Below, in pieces: positions 1 to 9,455 of a stretch of 64,000 nucleotides of DNA. The notes beneath the pieces are model-generated. The model had not been told where the DNA came from and did no database searches. It was given only the letters and a program-made list of their open reading frames with translations. The stretch is from Rhynchopus euleeides (Eukaryota > Euglenozoa > Diplonemea > Diplonemida > Diplonemidae): the NCBI GenBank assembly GCA_963210315.1, contig OY723301.1, positions 1,984,001 to 2,048,000 of the forward strand, read 5' to 3'. A program made the position numbers and the translations under genes. The number at the start of each line of letters is the position of its first letter. Position 1 is the stretch's first letter.

Positions 1-496
1 CTTACCCCCGACCCGTTTATTCTTTTGTTTCTGTTTGCCCCCCGATAGCACGGGTTCGTTGTTGCCGAGGGTGTGTGTGCCCAGGAAGGGGTGTCCTAAG
101 CGCCACACGGCATGCCGTGATGCGAGGAACGAACCCTCCTCGGCACCACTCCCCCCGGGACAACACGCCAGCCATCATCAGGCTGGGGGTGTTGCAATGC
201 GGGGACATCCCCCCCTTCCATGCTGCATTCACAGACAAAGCAAAATATACCCCCTCCCGACCGTTCCCGGCAGTGCCGTGCTGAGCTGATAGACTTCAGG
301 GCCCCAAGGGTCCCTCTTCGACGCATCTCCACACCAACCCCACCCATCCCACCCCGTGCATGGGGACAGTGTGTGCCACCCATCCCCGTTGTTCCCCACC
401 GGTATGTAATAAATGGACTCACCAACGCCCGCCCCAGGTCCTCCCCGTGCTAGCGGGTGAGTGCCTCCCGTGGAGGTACTTTACCTAGCAGCACCG
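1..496. other. Upstream flank of the first gene, no gene supported
   Basis: No reading frame here looks like a protein: the open frames are short, overlap on both strands and have GC-rich compositional bias. It probably holds the promoter and 5' UTR of the gene starting at 497, and perhaps the 3' end of a gene lying to the left. A TGTAAT/AATAAA-like string at 404-414 could be a polyadenylation signal of such a gene (TGTAA is the signal used in green algae), but this is weak. Confidence 0.4.
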
Positions 497-2141
497 ATGA
501 GCAAGTGGGGCCTCCTCAAGAAGAATGTCGCCGCACCGGCACCAGATGGCAGCGAGGGTGGCAAGGGTCAGAAGGGCCAAGATTCTGTCGGGAAGTGCCA
601 GGTCGTGGAGTACCCTGGGTGGGGGTGTGAGGGGCACTGCGACCTGGCCTTCCCCCTGCAGTACGGACGGGTGGTCGACGTCAGGAAGGTCATCGACCAG
701 TGCCTGTCGGAGGCTGGGCTGCGGGAGAAGCCGAAGCTGCGCAAGACTGTACACAGCGACCCATCGCAGCGTCTGCTGGAGGACATGTTTTGGTACGTCT
801 TCCTCGAGGAGTTCGCCCTGGAAGACCACACGGCCCGCATCGAGGCGATGCGGTCCCTCTCCGACCAGCAGGGCGATACCACTGGGCTGACACCACAGCC
901 CCCTCCCACGAAGCCGGAGTTCACGCCGGTCCGTCCCGCCCTGCAGCCCGCACACCTCAAAGGGATGTCCACACGCCGCATCCTGGCCCTTGCGGCAGGG
1001 AGGGCCGGCAAGGGCCTGGTGGTCCCACAGGACGCAACCTCGCGACCGCAGACCCCCACGTCGTACAGCAACGCAGAAGAGACAGAGGAGGGTGTGAAGC
1101 GGGTGCTGCATCAGCTGGAGGCGGAGGTGCCGGTGTCGCCCGCTGCCTCTGTTGACCCCAAACTGGGGCACTTCCTCAGCCGCACAGCGGCGTCCGCTTG
1201 CAGTGTGTCGGGGCGGTCGTCTCGCAGCTCCTCTGCCAGGTCGTCGCGAGCCGGGTCGCCGGCGCATTCAACAGGGGTGCTGAACACACATGCCTCTGTT
1301 GCCTCGCTCGCCGCTCTCGCCAAGACAGACGCGAAGTCCGTCATCGAGGACGAGAAGCAGGCCCTTTACAAGCGCATGTCATACCATTATGTGCTGCTCT
1401 TCAAGAGGATCTCCCCCTGCGACAAGGACCTGGTGCTGAAGGACTTGCCGTCCTGCATGTTCCTCATCCTGAAAGCGCTGTTCGACAGGAATGTCCCCTA
1501 TCTGAAGGTGCTCATGGGGAAGGAGTTCCGCACGAACCTGTTGCGGCGCGTGTCCTACTGGCTCACGGGGGTGGAATCTTCCGATGCGTCCTTCATGAAG
1601 GCATCAGGGCCTTCATCTGGCGCTGCAGTTGCCGGGCGGAAGCGGACACAGACCTCGGCAGAGCCGCCAAGCATCATGGGGAAGCTGACCCAGTATACCA
1701 AGATTGCGATGGCGTTCGGTGACGTGCCGCCAAACGAACTCAAGCAGACGCTTGACCAGCTGCGTAAGGAGTTCACCTCCCTCGACCGCTCGGAGAAGAC
1801 TAAGGAGCCGTACAGCGACCTGGTCCAGCCGACCCTGCCCCTGCTGCCTGCGAAGGGGGCGCCCAAGCGGGTATGTCCACTCATTGCCCTCTGCCCTCTC
1901 TGCCTGTGCACCACTCACGCTGCAGACTCCTCCCGGGAGCGGGCTCCCGGGAGGAGTCCTTCCCTGGTACGAGCAGGGCAAGCGCAACCCTGTGAAGTGT
2001 GGGTCGAAGTACCACAATGCATTCTTCACTGTGACTGCACGTTCTCCGCTTATGTACAAGTTCCAGTCCCTCACGGGAGTGGTTGAGAATGCCTATCGCC
2101 AGAATGAGATGAAGTGGGCAGTGTCGCTTCCGCGTACATAG
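497..2141 (+). CDS. FAM227/FWWh-domain protein, two exons
   Basis: Exons 497-1870 and 1926-2141 join in phase to give about 529 residues. The ATG at 497 is the first in-frame ATG; the frame upstream of it has only a GTG. An FWWh-like segment (MFWYVFLEEF, near 785-815) is followed by a low-complexity Ser/Arg/Ala stretch, then a conserved block at 1370-1575 (YKRMSYHYVLLFKR and RVSYWLTGV) that resembles the FAM227 core, where a Tyr-Val-x-Leu segment and a W-(L/I)-TG motif recur. Exon 2 carries YHNAFFTVTARSPLMYKF, like the FAM227 C-terminal F-x-(L/V)-x-x-x-SPL motif. FAM227 proteins occur in ciliated eukaryotes and some are axonemal; their biochemical role is poorly known. The motif match is from recognition, not a search. 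Confidence 0.68.
1871..1925 (+). other. Spliceosomal intron, 55 nt
   Basis: The intron begins GTATGT and ends CTGCAG, with a CTCAC branch-like string about 12 nt before the 3' splice site. Its length (3n+1) and phase 0 position move the reading frame from the exon 1 frame to the frame that encodes the conserved C-terminal SPL motif. Read unspliced, the frame continues into unrelated sequence up to 2086. Confidence 0.8.
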
Positions 2142-2281
2142 CCAAAGAAATACCTGAAAGTAGTCCACATCCGGCCACATCACCTTTGCTCCCATGGCCT
2201 GTGTGCACGCTACTTGCAAGGGGGGCAGCCGAACCTAAGCACCGCATCACAGGCCGCTCGCATCTCGGTGCCGAGCCCAAT
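2142..2281 (+). promoter_or_regulatory. Short intergenic spacer with a possible upstream ORF
   Basis: Only 140 bp separate the stop of the FAM227-like gene from the start of the CofD-like gene, so the 3' UTR of the first and the promoter/5' UTR of the second must overlap or be very short. An ATG at 2194 opens a 14-codon ORF that stops at 2238, out of frame with the downstream gene; it could act as an upstream ORF. Confidence 0.4.
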
Positions 2282-3529
2282 ATGGTCGTTGGTGGTTTCC
2301 ACTGTGCGGAGCTGCGGCCACTCGTCTTCAGTGGTGGCACCGCGATGAGCGATCTGCTGAGCCTCATGGGCCAGGCTTGTGAGGTCCTGCAGGTGGTCGT
2401 CCCCGTGACAGACGACGGTGGCAGCAGCGGGCGCATCATCGCAGCCTTGGGTGGCCCAGCTGTCGGAGACATGCGCCGCATCGTGGGCCTTTTGGGGATG
2501 GTGCGGGGGTGTGCACCTATTGCGACGTTCCTCAGCTACCGTCTGCCCGCCGCGGAGCAGTGTGCGCGCGCTGAGTGGGCGAGAGTGTTGCGCGGCACGC
2601 ACGACATCTGGGCTGGGGTGGGCGTCGAGTTCAAGACGATTTCCCTCAAGCTGCTGGAAAGCTTCAGATTCCACGTGGGACCAAGCTTCAGTTACGAGGA
2701 GGGGTCACTCGGGAACTTCTTTCTGACAGGCGCAAGGGTGCACTTCGGGAACATTGACCAAGGCCTCTTCCTCCTCGCGCGGGCCATGCGCTTGCCGCTG
2801 TCTCATGTCGTGCTGCCCGCGGGCGAAATTTTAGGGGGCAGGAGGCTGAACCTTGCCGTCAAGCTGCAGAGTGGCGAGGTCCTGGTCGGGCAGCATTGCG
2901 TGAGCCACCCGATGAGGAATGGCAGCTTCAGGGTTGACAAAAAGGTGGCTGCGCAACAGCCACTGCCTGCATACATCGGACGCTTGTTTTTCCTTGACGA
3001 CGACCACCAAGAGGTAGAGCCCGTGTCAAACCCAGCTGTGTTGTATCACCTCGACAACATTGCGACTGGGGCACCTTCTGCCGCAAGCATCATCGTGTAC
3101 GGGCGAGGATCACTTGTGACATCGCTCCTTCCTTCGCTTGCCTGTCAAGGTGTGACGGGGAAGATCCGGCAGGCACACGTTCCCAAGGTATGGATTGCTA
3201 ACGGCTCCAACGATCGGGAGACAACGTACGTCGAAAGGTCAGGTGCGACGGCAAAACTGAGTGTCACAGAGCAGCTACTGCTCTGCCTGGCGCTGCTCGG
3301 GCTGGAAGGTGCTGACTACGCCGACTACGTCACAGATGTCCTGTTCCCAGAGGGAAGCAAGGTCTCGCTGGGGCAGGGGCAATACACAATGGAAGCAACG
3401 TTTCCCAAAGTGCGTTTACACTGTCTGCCGAGCACAAATCGGGGAAACGTCGCTCTATATGACGATGGGGTGGTCTTACAGACACTCCAACACATTTCAT
3501 CGTCGTTTCACGGTGTGACGAAGTTATAG
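2282..3529 (+). CDS. CofD/YvcK-like (2-phospho-L-lactate transferase fold) protein
   Basis: This is a 415-residue single-exon protein. The nucleotide-binding N-terminus reads VFSGGTAMSDLL, then VVPVTDDGGSSGRI and LGGPAVGDMR, the signature of the CofD/UPF0052 fold. Later SLGNFFLTGARVHFGNIDQGL matches the conserved GSIGNF-type motif of the family. Length fits the eukaryotic members (about 400-450 residues, as in fungi and plants). In archaea CofD makes coenzyme F420 precursors; in bacteria YvcK affects cell-wall precursor use; the eukaryotic members have no settled reaction. The ATG at 2282 places the first beta strand about 12 residues in, as usual; the frame is open further upstream to 2114 but without an ATG. 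Nothing suggests bacterial transfer beyond the family's broad distribution. Confidence 0.88.
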   Translation: MVVGGFHCAELRPLVFSGGTAMSDLLSLMGQACEVLQVVVPVTDDGGSSGRIIAALGGPAVGDMRRIVGLLGMVRGCAPIATFLSYRLPAAEQCARAEWARVLRGTHDIWAGVGVEFKTISLKLLESFRFHVGPSFSYEEGSLGNFFLTGARVHFGNIDQGLFLLARAMRLPLSHVVLPAGEILGGRRLNLAVKLQSGEVLVGQHCVSHPMRNGSFRVDKKVAAQQPLPAYIGRLFFLDDDHQEVEPVSNPAVLYHLDNIATGAPSAASIIVYGRGSLVTSLLPSLACQGVTGKIRQAHVPKVWIANGSNDRETTYVERSGATAKLSVTEQLLLCLALLGLEGADYADYVTDVLFPEGSKVSLGQGQYTMEATFPKVRLHCLPSTNRGNVALYDDGVVLQTLQHISSSFHGVTKL

Positions 3530-4039
3530 TGACAGGTCGGTGTGAGACGACAGCTCCAGACTCGTCACAGGAAGCTGGTGCGTCACTGGAACCGCGACTG
3601 AGCCGGAGTCCACATAGAGACCTGAAAACATTTCGCAACCAACATTTCACCAGCATAGTCAGATAGAATTGCCCTTTGACGCACGTCTGGAAGGAACTTG
3701 GTGTGTGCCTGGAGAGAGTCTTCTGGCTGATTGCCAGTGTCAAGATCTTTCTTCTGGCTGACTGTCAGTGGCAAGATCTTTCTTCTGTCTGGGGGTCTTC
3801 GCTCCATCCGCCAAAAAAAACCAAAAAAAACCGGAAAAAACCCGTGAAAAAGTCGGGAAAAAAGAGTGTGGGGAGTTGGGTCCAGTTTAGCAAAGTGAGC
3901 TTATTTTTCGAAAATTGAAAAATTGGGGACACCAAAAGTCCCCAGAAAAATCTTCGACTTGGCCCCAGGCCTGGGCGGGGAACGAGCCCTTTTTCCAGGT
4001 TTTTTGAGTCGGGGAACCAGGTTTTTTCTTTTATTTTTT
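3530..4039. other. 3' flank of the CofD-like gene up to the retrotransposon cluster
   Basis: No gene is visible. The stretch becomes A/T-rich from about 3810, with repeated CCAAAAAAAA blocks, then T-rich blocks (CCAGGTTTTTT at 3996 and again near 4017). It ends where the poly(A) of the minus-strand element A1 begins, read here as TTTTTTCTTTTATTTTTTA. This is the last sequence that looks like host DNA outside the transposon cluster. Confidence 0.55.
3719..3792. repeat. 31-bp tandem repeat, about 2.4 copies
   Basis: Two successive 31-bp units start TCTTCTGGCTGA at 3719 and 3750, with a third partial unit from 3781. The units differ at a few positions, so this is an older short tandem duplication in the 3' flank of the CofD-like gene. 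Confidence 0.7.
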
Positions 4040-5062
4040 ACACTTGCCCGTCAGGTGGACCACCGGGTGGGGAGAGAACCGGTGTGAGGCACTTGGGTCC
4101 GTCCAGGTGGGCAGGGAACCTGGGGGCGGGGGGCCTCAAATCCCTCTCTCTCTCATGCACGCGTGCTGGGCTCAACGGCCTGTACTCTCCCATCCGCCAC
4201 CCAACCACCCATGCACAACTTGATGAGGCCTTGAGACACACCTCTCCCTTCCGAGACCCAGACCACCCACTTCCATCCCTGGCGCTGTCTGTTGGCAAGT
4301 GAGCAAAGGTAACACGAAACACAAGGGCAAGACTTGGAGCGAGCGTCGCGAGTCAATCAGAGAGGCACTCCCTCCTCGCAGGGTGGTGTCGGCCTTGTGT
4401 GCTCTCGAAAACCCGCTGTCGCCGTCCGTCAACCTGTGTGGCTGCCTGTAGAGGCGTTAAGGGGCGTGGGGACTAGGGGACCGAAGAGGGGTCGGAGACA
4501 GGTCGGACCTGCTCGGAGAAACACAAGAAAGGGGTGGAGGGAGTTAAAGCGCGTGTCTCCGGCGGGTCTCGGAGGGCAGGTGCTCTCGCCGACCCGTCGA
4601 ACCGCGTGTGGGGACCGTTGGGAGGGGTTTAGACATGCACAATGATCTATACTGTACAAATGACCTGGATTCTCGGTGCCGTAACGTGCCTGAGTGGCTG
4701 TTTTGTTGGGTTAAGTGGCGGTCGAGGCAATCCGGACAGTTGTTGCGGAATCTAGTGTAAGGGGTAATGGAATGGTGGAATGCACAAACGTCAAGGGAGG
4801 GGCGGGGGTGTTGAGGAAAGGGGGGGGGGATAGGTAGAGTGAGGGACGGATGGAAAGGGGGGGGGGGGTGGGAGTGACTGATAAGATCAAGGGGGAGGGG
4901 AGGGGGTGTTGTTGTTGTTCTCGGGGTCGCGACCACCTAACTGAGGGGGTCACACTCCTGGTGTCTTGTCTGCACACATTTCTGCTGGGAGGGGGGGGGG
5001 GGGTATAGTGGCCGGAGTCAGGAGCCGGCCCTCCTGGGGATGATGACCTGCCCTCACGGGCT
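4040..5062 (-). other. 3' UTR of A1, with the shared 3' tail
   Basis: About 1 kb of untranslated sequence follows the stop codon and ends in an A-rich tail. The last 120 bp (4041-4160) form the tail also found at 33123-33250, 35466-35581, 47460-47596 and 58990-59132. Near the 3' end it contains small hairpins: GGTGG-T-CCACC, and a stem CACCGG/CCGGTG. Runs of 8-14 G occur at 4828, 4858 and 4991. A second, nearly identical copy of this UTR lies in plus orientation at 46534-47596. Confidence 0.85.
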
Positions 5063-8000
5063 TCATCTCCTCGTCTTCCCCTTCGCGCCCTTCCGCGCCC
5101 CGTCACACTCCCACATCTTCGTGACGGTGTCCCGAAGGCTTCGGGCCGCCGCCTTCGCCGTCGGCACGCTCCACGCGTTCTGCGTCCCACGCGCAGCGTG
5201 CCACTCCCTCACCGCCACCGCAGCCACCTGCCGCGTCAGCGGGTGCGAGCCGTGCAGGGGGTGAAAGAGGCTCTTCCACCCCGCCGCCGTCGCAGGGATG
5301 CGTGCACCTCCCATCGACCCACACGGAGACACACCATCCACAGCCACCCTATCACCCTCATCCCACTCGCAACCCTTGCGGGCCTGCTCCTCCAGCAGCC
5401 TCGTCGTCACCCGCGTCGGACCCACCGTCGCTGCCACCGTCTCGACCGGCGCGCCTTCCTCCTGGGTCTCAGGGGCACCGCTGCAGGCGAGGTCATCGCT
5501 GTCGACGTAGTCGTCGTCGTCGAACGCCAGCGGCTCGTTGATGCCAGGGGGGGCTGTTGAGGTCGCGTTTGAGCCTCCACCCTGCATCGATCCGCCATCC
5601 GCTGCCGCCCGCCGCTTCTCCCCCAACACCGCGTTCCTGCTGCGGCGTGTCGTCGCCCCGGCTGTCTCTACCCGCGTCACCTTACCCGCCGCCAGCATCG
5701 CTGCGGCCACACCCTCCTTCCCCACAGCCTTGCCGCACGACCCAGGGAGGGCTGTAGAAGAGGCTTGGGAGCCGCTGCCCTGGGCGCGCGCGCGGGGTGT
5801 TGTCCTGCCTGCCGGTGTCTGCGGGGAGGCAGCCGACAGCGGCACAGGGGTCCCAGGGAGGGCTGTTGAAGAGGCGTTGGAGCCACTGCCCTGGGAGGTC
5901 TGCGCGCGCGGGGTCGACTGTCCTGCGGGTGCCGGCTGGGAGGCGGACGGAAGCGCCGACACCCCAGGGAGGGCTGTTGAAGAGGCGTTGGAGCCACTGC
6001 CCTGGGAGGTCTGAGCGCGCGGGGTCGATTGTCCTGCGGGTGCCGGTTGGGAGGCGGACGGAAGCGCCGACACCCCAGGGAGGGCTGTTGAAGAGGCGTT
6101 GGAGCCGCTGCCCTGGGAGGTCTGCACTTGGGGGGCCGACGCCCCGAGGGGCGCCTGTTGGGGGGCCGGCGGGGGCGCCGACCCCTCGCCGGGGCTTGTT
6201 GTAGTCGGAGGAGGGGGCACCACATCCGGCGCGGCGCCCCTTGCCCCCCCATCACCTTCTCCCTCAGCCGTCTCCTGCTTCATCTCCGCCTCGGCCCCCT
6301 GGGCCGACCCAGGCGGACCTTCACTTCCCTCAGGCCGGGGGACTCGGGGCGGGCGCTGTGCTGCTCTGCTGGCGCGACTCTCCCGGCGTGCCCGCCGGCC
6401 CGGCGACAGCTCCAGGTCCTCACGCAATCCCTGTGGCACCACTGCGGTCTCCCCGGTGTCGACGTCCAGCACTTCGACCCTCGGGACGTACCCAGGGCAG
6501 TGCCGCACCCCACGACCCTTCGCGCACTTGTCGCACACCCGGCGCCAGCACCCACCACACTGCTTGTGGGCCTTCCGCAGGTCCACCGAGCCGCTGCACT
6601 TCTCGCACCTCTGCACGCCCAACTGCGAATCACCCTTCACCCACTCCATCAGTCCTGCCCACCTGCACTCGAGCAGGTCCTCAGCGGGCTCCTGCGGGGG
6701 TAGGGCCATGAGGTGCTGGCGGATGGCCCTGGGCAGCACGAGCGGAGAGTAGTGCCCGTACTCCGCCCCAGTCCTGCGCAAGCAGAACGCGTCGCGCGTG
6801 CCGCCCTCCCCGATCGGGCGCAACACCATCGGCACCTGGTTGTCAACCAGGAGCAGGATGGTGCACCGCGTCCCTCGCGCGACCGCAGCCAACACGACGT
6901 AGTCGGCCCACGTCCGTGGGTCGCGACTGCCCGGCTTGGCCATGAACGCGGCCCACATGTCGGGGCCCTCCTCAACCCGCATGCGGAGATCAGCGTCCTG
7001 CAGCGCGCGCTGGACCCCCATCTGGCGGAGCCAGGCGCTGTCACACCCCAGGGTCTCCTTGCCCAACGCAGCGATGCCGTCGAAGGCGCAGTCCCCCACA
7101 ACGAACGACCATCCCTCGGGGACCCTCAGGCCGAGGCGCGCTTGCTGCTGCCGGGCTGTCACGCCCGGCAGCCCGCCATCCACCTGCGCTCGCCACTCCT
7201 TCAGCTGCGCCAGCGGGTCGTCGACCATGGCGTCCATCTCCACGGCGCTGTCGTCCTCCGCCGGCGGGGGCGGCGGCTGCCTGCGCGGCGGCGGTTCGCT
7301 TCGCACGGGCCCCTCCGTCTCCTCTGCCTCCTCCACATCCATCTCATCCAGGCGGCAGTCCCAGTCAGCAGGGGGCAGCACGTCCAGCCCTGTGTCCCTC
7401 GCGAAGTAGAAGTCCGGCTCGATCGCCGGGACGGGGTCCGCCTTCACCCGCTGCCGCAAGTTCCCGGACTTCAGGTCCAGACACAGCGAGCCCCGCCTCA
7501 TCGCCGACTTCCCAATAGCTCGCATCAGGGGGACGGTGATCCGCGCCGCCCAAGTCCGCGTCAGCTCACTGCGGTTCCCCATCTTGTGGTCCACTGCATA
7601 ATTCACAAGATGGCGGAAGAGAGTGGCTGCCTCGGTGCCCATACCCCCGGACTGCTCCAGCGCGAAGGCCGTGAAGGCCATCCCCTCCGCCTGGCACTTG
7701 GCATCGTGCTTGGCGTGCTTCGCGGCCTCAGCACGGGACGCTGTGTACCCCCGGGCCTTCGCCGCCCCCTGCATGGACGACTGCGCCGTCGTTGACCACA
7801 CAGTGACGTCGATGGCCCTGCTGCGCTCCTCGCTCACACCGACAGGCAGGTAGACGTCCGCCGGCTTGCCGCGTCCCAGCACCACATGGTTGGGCTCCAG
7901 CTGAGGAGCGAGGCCCGCCGCACTCGCCAGGCCATACACGCCGCCCCTCACAGCATCGTGCCGACGGTGCCGGTCTGCCGAGGCCTTGCACGCGAAGATG

Positions 8001-9138
8001 TGTGCCCCACTCTCGTCCAGTCCCTCCCCGCACTGCTGACACATCGCCCCCGGGGAGAACACTGGGGCCCCGAGCCGCAACCGGCAGGCCACCTGGAACT
8101 CTTCCCGTTGCATGGCGAACTGGGTTTCAGGCGGCGCGACGACCCACGATCCCGCACCCGGGAGGCTCTCAGACAGAAGGCGCCCCATGCTGGTCACATC
8201 AGCCCCCTCATGGAGATCTGCCTGCTGCTTGGCAATGATCGCCATCGACAGGTCACGCTGCTTCAGCGGCATCTCTGGTCGCGCCAGGGTGGCGATCCTG
8301 TCCGCCTCCAGCACGCACTCGTTGTGCCGCTCAGCTGTCTCCTTCCACGTTTGCGCATCCCAGCGGTGGGAGGGGTCGAGCTGCAGGCACAGAGGAAAGA
8401 GCGAGCTGGCAGCACCCAAGGCAGCAGCAGTCGAGTGATCCGCCGCACGGCGCACCCCCAGGCCAGACAACCTGATGGGGAGGGCGGCTTGCTTTCTGGC
8501 CTCGGTCGGCAGCTCACCATCCTCGTCGCCAAGGATCGTCGCCAGCACGAAGTCAACCTCACGGTCGTACTTCTTCAGGTACTCACGCCCCTTGTACCCG
8601 ATGGCGCGCATGGCGAAGACCACCTTGCAGAACCCTTCGCAGTGTCGCAGAAGGGTCATCGCCACCTGTGCGTCGCGCACCTTGTGCAGCTCCCGGAGGC
8701 ACGGCAGGAACTTCTCCTCCAGCTTCCTGTCCATCACCGCCTCGCAGTACGCCGCGTCCCCCACCGGAGCTCCGAGGAACTCGAAGTTCTGCTGCAGCAA
8801 CTTCATCCTCACTTCCTCCTCTTTCTTTGATGCGGCGACGTCGAGGCCCACCTCCCGGATCGCAGCCACCGTGTGGCCTCCAAGCGAGATCACCTCGCAC
8901 TTCCTCCGCGACACCTTCAACCCGAGGGCTGCGCTGCGCTTCTCCAGCTCTGCGAATGCCGCACCTACAGCCTTCGGGGGCCCCATCAGCGTCCCGTCGT
9001 CGAGGTACCATATGGTCCCCTCGAGGCCCGGCATGCGTGCAATGTCCTCCGTCAGCTTGCGGATCGCGAGGGAGAAAAGGAGGGGCCCCAACGGGTCGCC
9101 CTGCTGCACCCCATGCTCCGAGAGGATGATGTGCTCCC
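5063..9138 (-). CDS. Family A polyprotein, C-terminal 1,358 codons: RT, endonuclease, OTU
   Basis: Open from the B1 insertion point to the stop at 5063. Order from N to C: reverse transcriptase palm with GVQQGDPLGPLLFSL and YLDD (Asp pair near 8996-9001); RT thumb; CCHC knuckle (CQQCGEGLDESGAHIFAC, near 8040-7985) and RH motif; restriction-like endonuclease core near 7870-7800 (KPADVYLP, then IDVTVW); an OTU cysteine-protease fold (VGDCAFDG, Cys at 7088-7090; partner His in GHYSPL at 6752-6754); a Cys-rich finger (CEKC...CGGC...CDKC, 6610-6500); a Pro/Ser/Ala-rich tandem repeat; an acidic stretch; and a C-terminal module with GWKSLF shared with families B and C. Unlike B and C there is no degenerate OTU-like fold between the endonuclease and the OTU domain. 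The 5' part of the gene lies beyond the insertions. Confidence 0.88.
5742..6185 (-). repeat. 111-bp (37-residue) tandem repeat within the A1 gene
   Basis: Four units of about 111 bp start at 5742, 5852, 5964 and 6075 on the + strand. Translated on the - strand each gives a Pro/Ala/Ser/Gln-rich unit with TSQGSGSNASSTALPG. The two central units are almost identical, so the array has probably expanded or been homogenised recently. The same array begins in A2 at about 63765 and runs off the window. Confidence 0.85.
9117..9138 (+). repeat. Left target-site duplication of B1 (22 bp)
   Basis: The 22 bp from TCCGAGAGG to GTGCTCCC recur exactly at 23925-23946, directly after the poly(A) of B1. Both copies are A1 sequence, and A1 reads continuously if one copy and B1 are removed. 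Confidence 0.95.
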
Positions 9139-9139
9139 A

Positions 9140-9455
9140 CCAACGATTTCTTAAGCTACAGTTTCTGTACTTCATTGGTATACACACTCGTGCTCCCTGG
9201 TCGGTTGGGTTTGGTTGGGCCCCCCCCCCCCCCCTCCCTTGGGCATCCCCCATTCCACCCCTTCCCTCACCCTTTTCCCCTTTCCAATCTTCTTGACCTT
9301 GTGGGCGGGCAGAGCCGGGAGGGCTGGTTGGGCCTTAGATTCATTTTACTGCAACCAACAACCCACTCCCCCTTGGGCCACTTGTCCCTTGGGCTCTGTT
9401 CCCCACCATCCATCCCCCTCCACTCCCCCAACCCCCAACCCCACGAGCACGAGCG
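9140..9455 (+). promoter_or_regulatory. 5' UTR and probable internal promoter of B1
   Basis: The 316-bp leader opens with a block of about 50 bp found unchanged at the 5' ends of B3, C1, C2 and C3, then a C-run and pyrimidine-rich stretches. It is alignable to the family C leaders through the segment GGCAGAG(C/T)CGGGAGGG. LINEs usually carry promoter activity in this position; that is inference. The ORF starts at the ATG at 9456. Confidence 0.6.

Larger units (their letters stand above)
4040..9138 (-). mobile_element. Non-LTR retrotransposon A1, 3' part (family A)
   Basis: This is the 3' two-thirds of a minus-strand element. Its poly(A) side is at about 4040 and its reading frame runs from 9138 down to 5063. 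The element does not end at 9138: the B1 insertion splits it there, and A1 continues at 23947-24071 and 43976-44293. Three members of families B and C interrupt it, all in its reverse transcriptase region. A copy in opposite orientation (A2) occupies 60741-64000 of this window with no length difference over 3.26 kb and only a handful of base changes. Confidence 0.9.

Noticed and set aside
457..488. A 5' UTR intron (GTGAGT...CTAG)
   Set aside because: It would be only 32 nt, and nothing in the reading frame requires it.
1..4039. Bacterial DNA, because CofD/YvcK is common in bacteria and frames start with GTG
   Set aside because: A 55-nt GT-AG intron is needed for the first gene, in-frame ATG starts exist at 497 and 2282, and CofD-like proteins also occur in eukaryotes.
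4040..5062. A host gene in the open frames within the A 3' UTR
   Set aside because: The frames are short and the same sequence recurs at 46534-47575 as part of a transposon 3' end.
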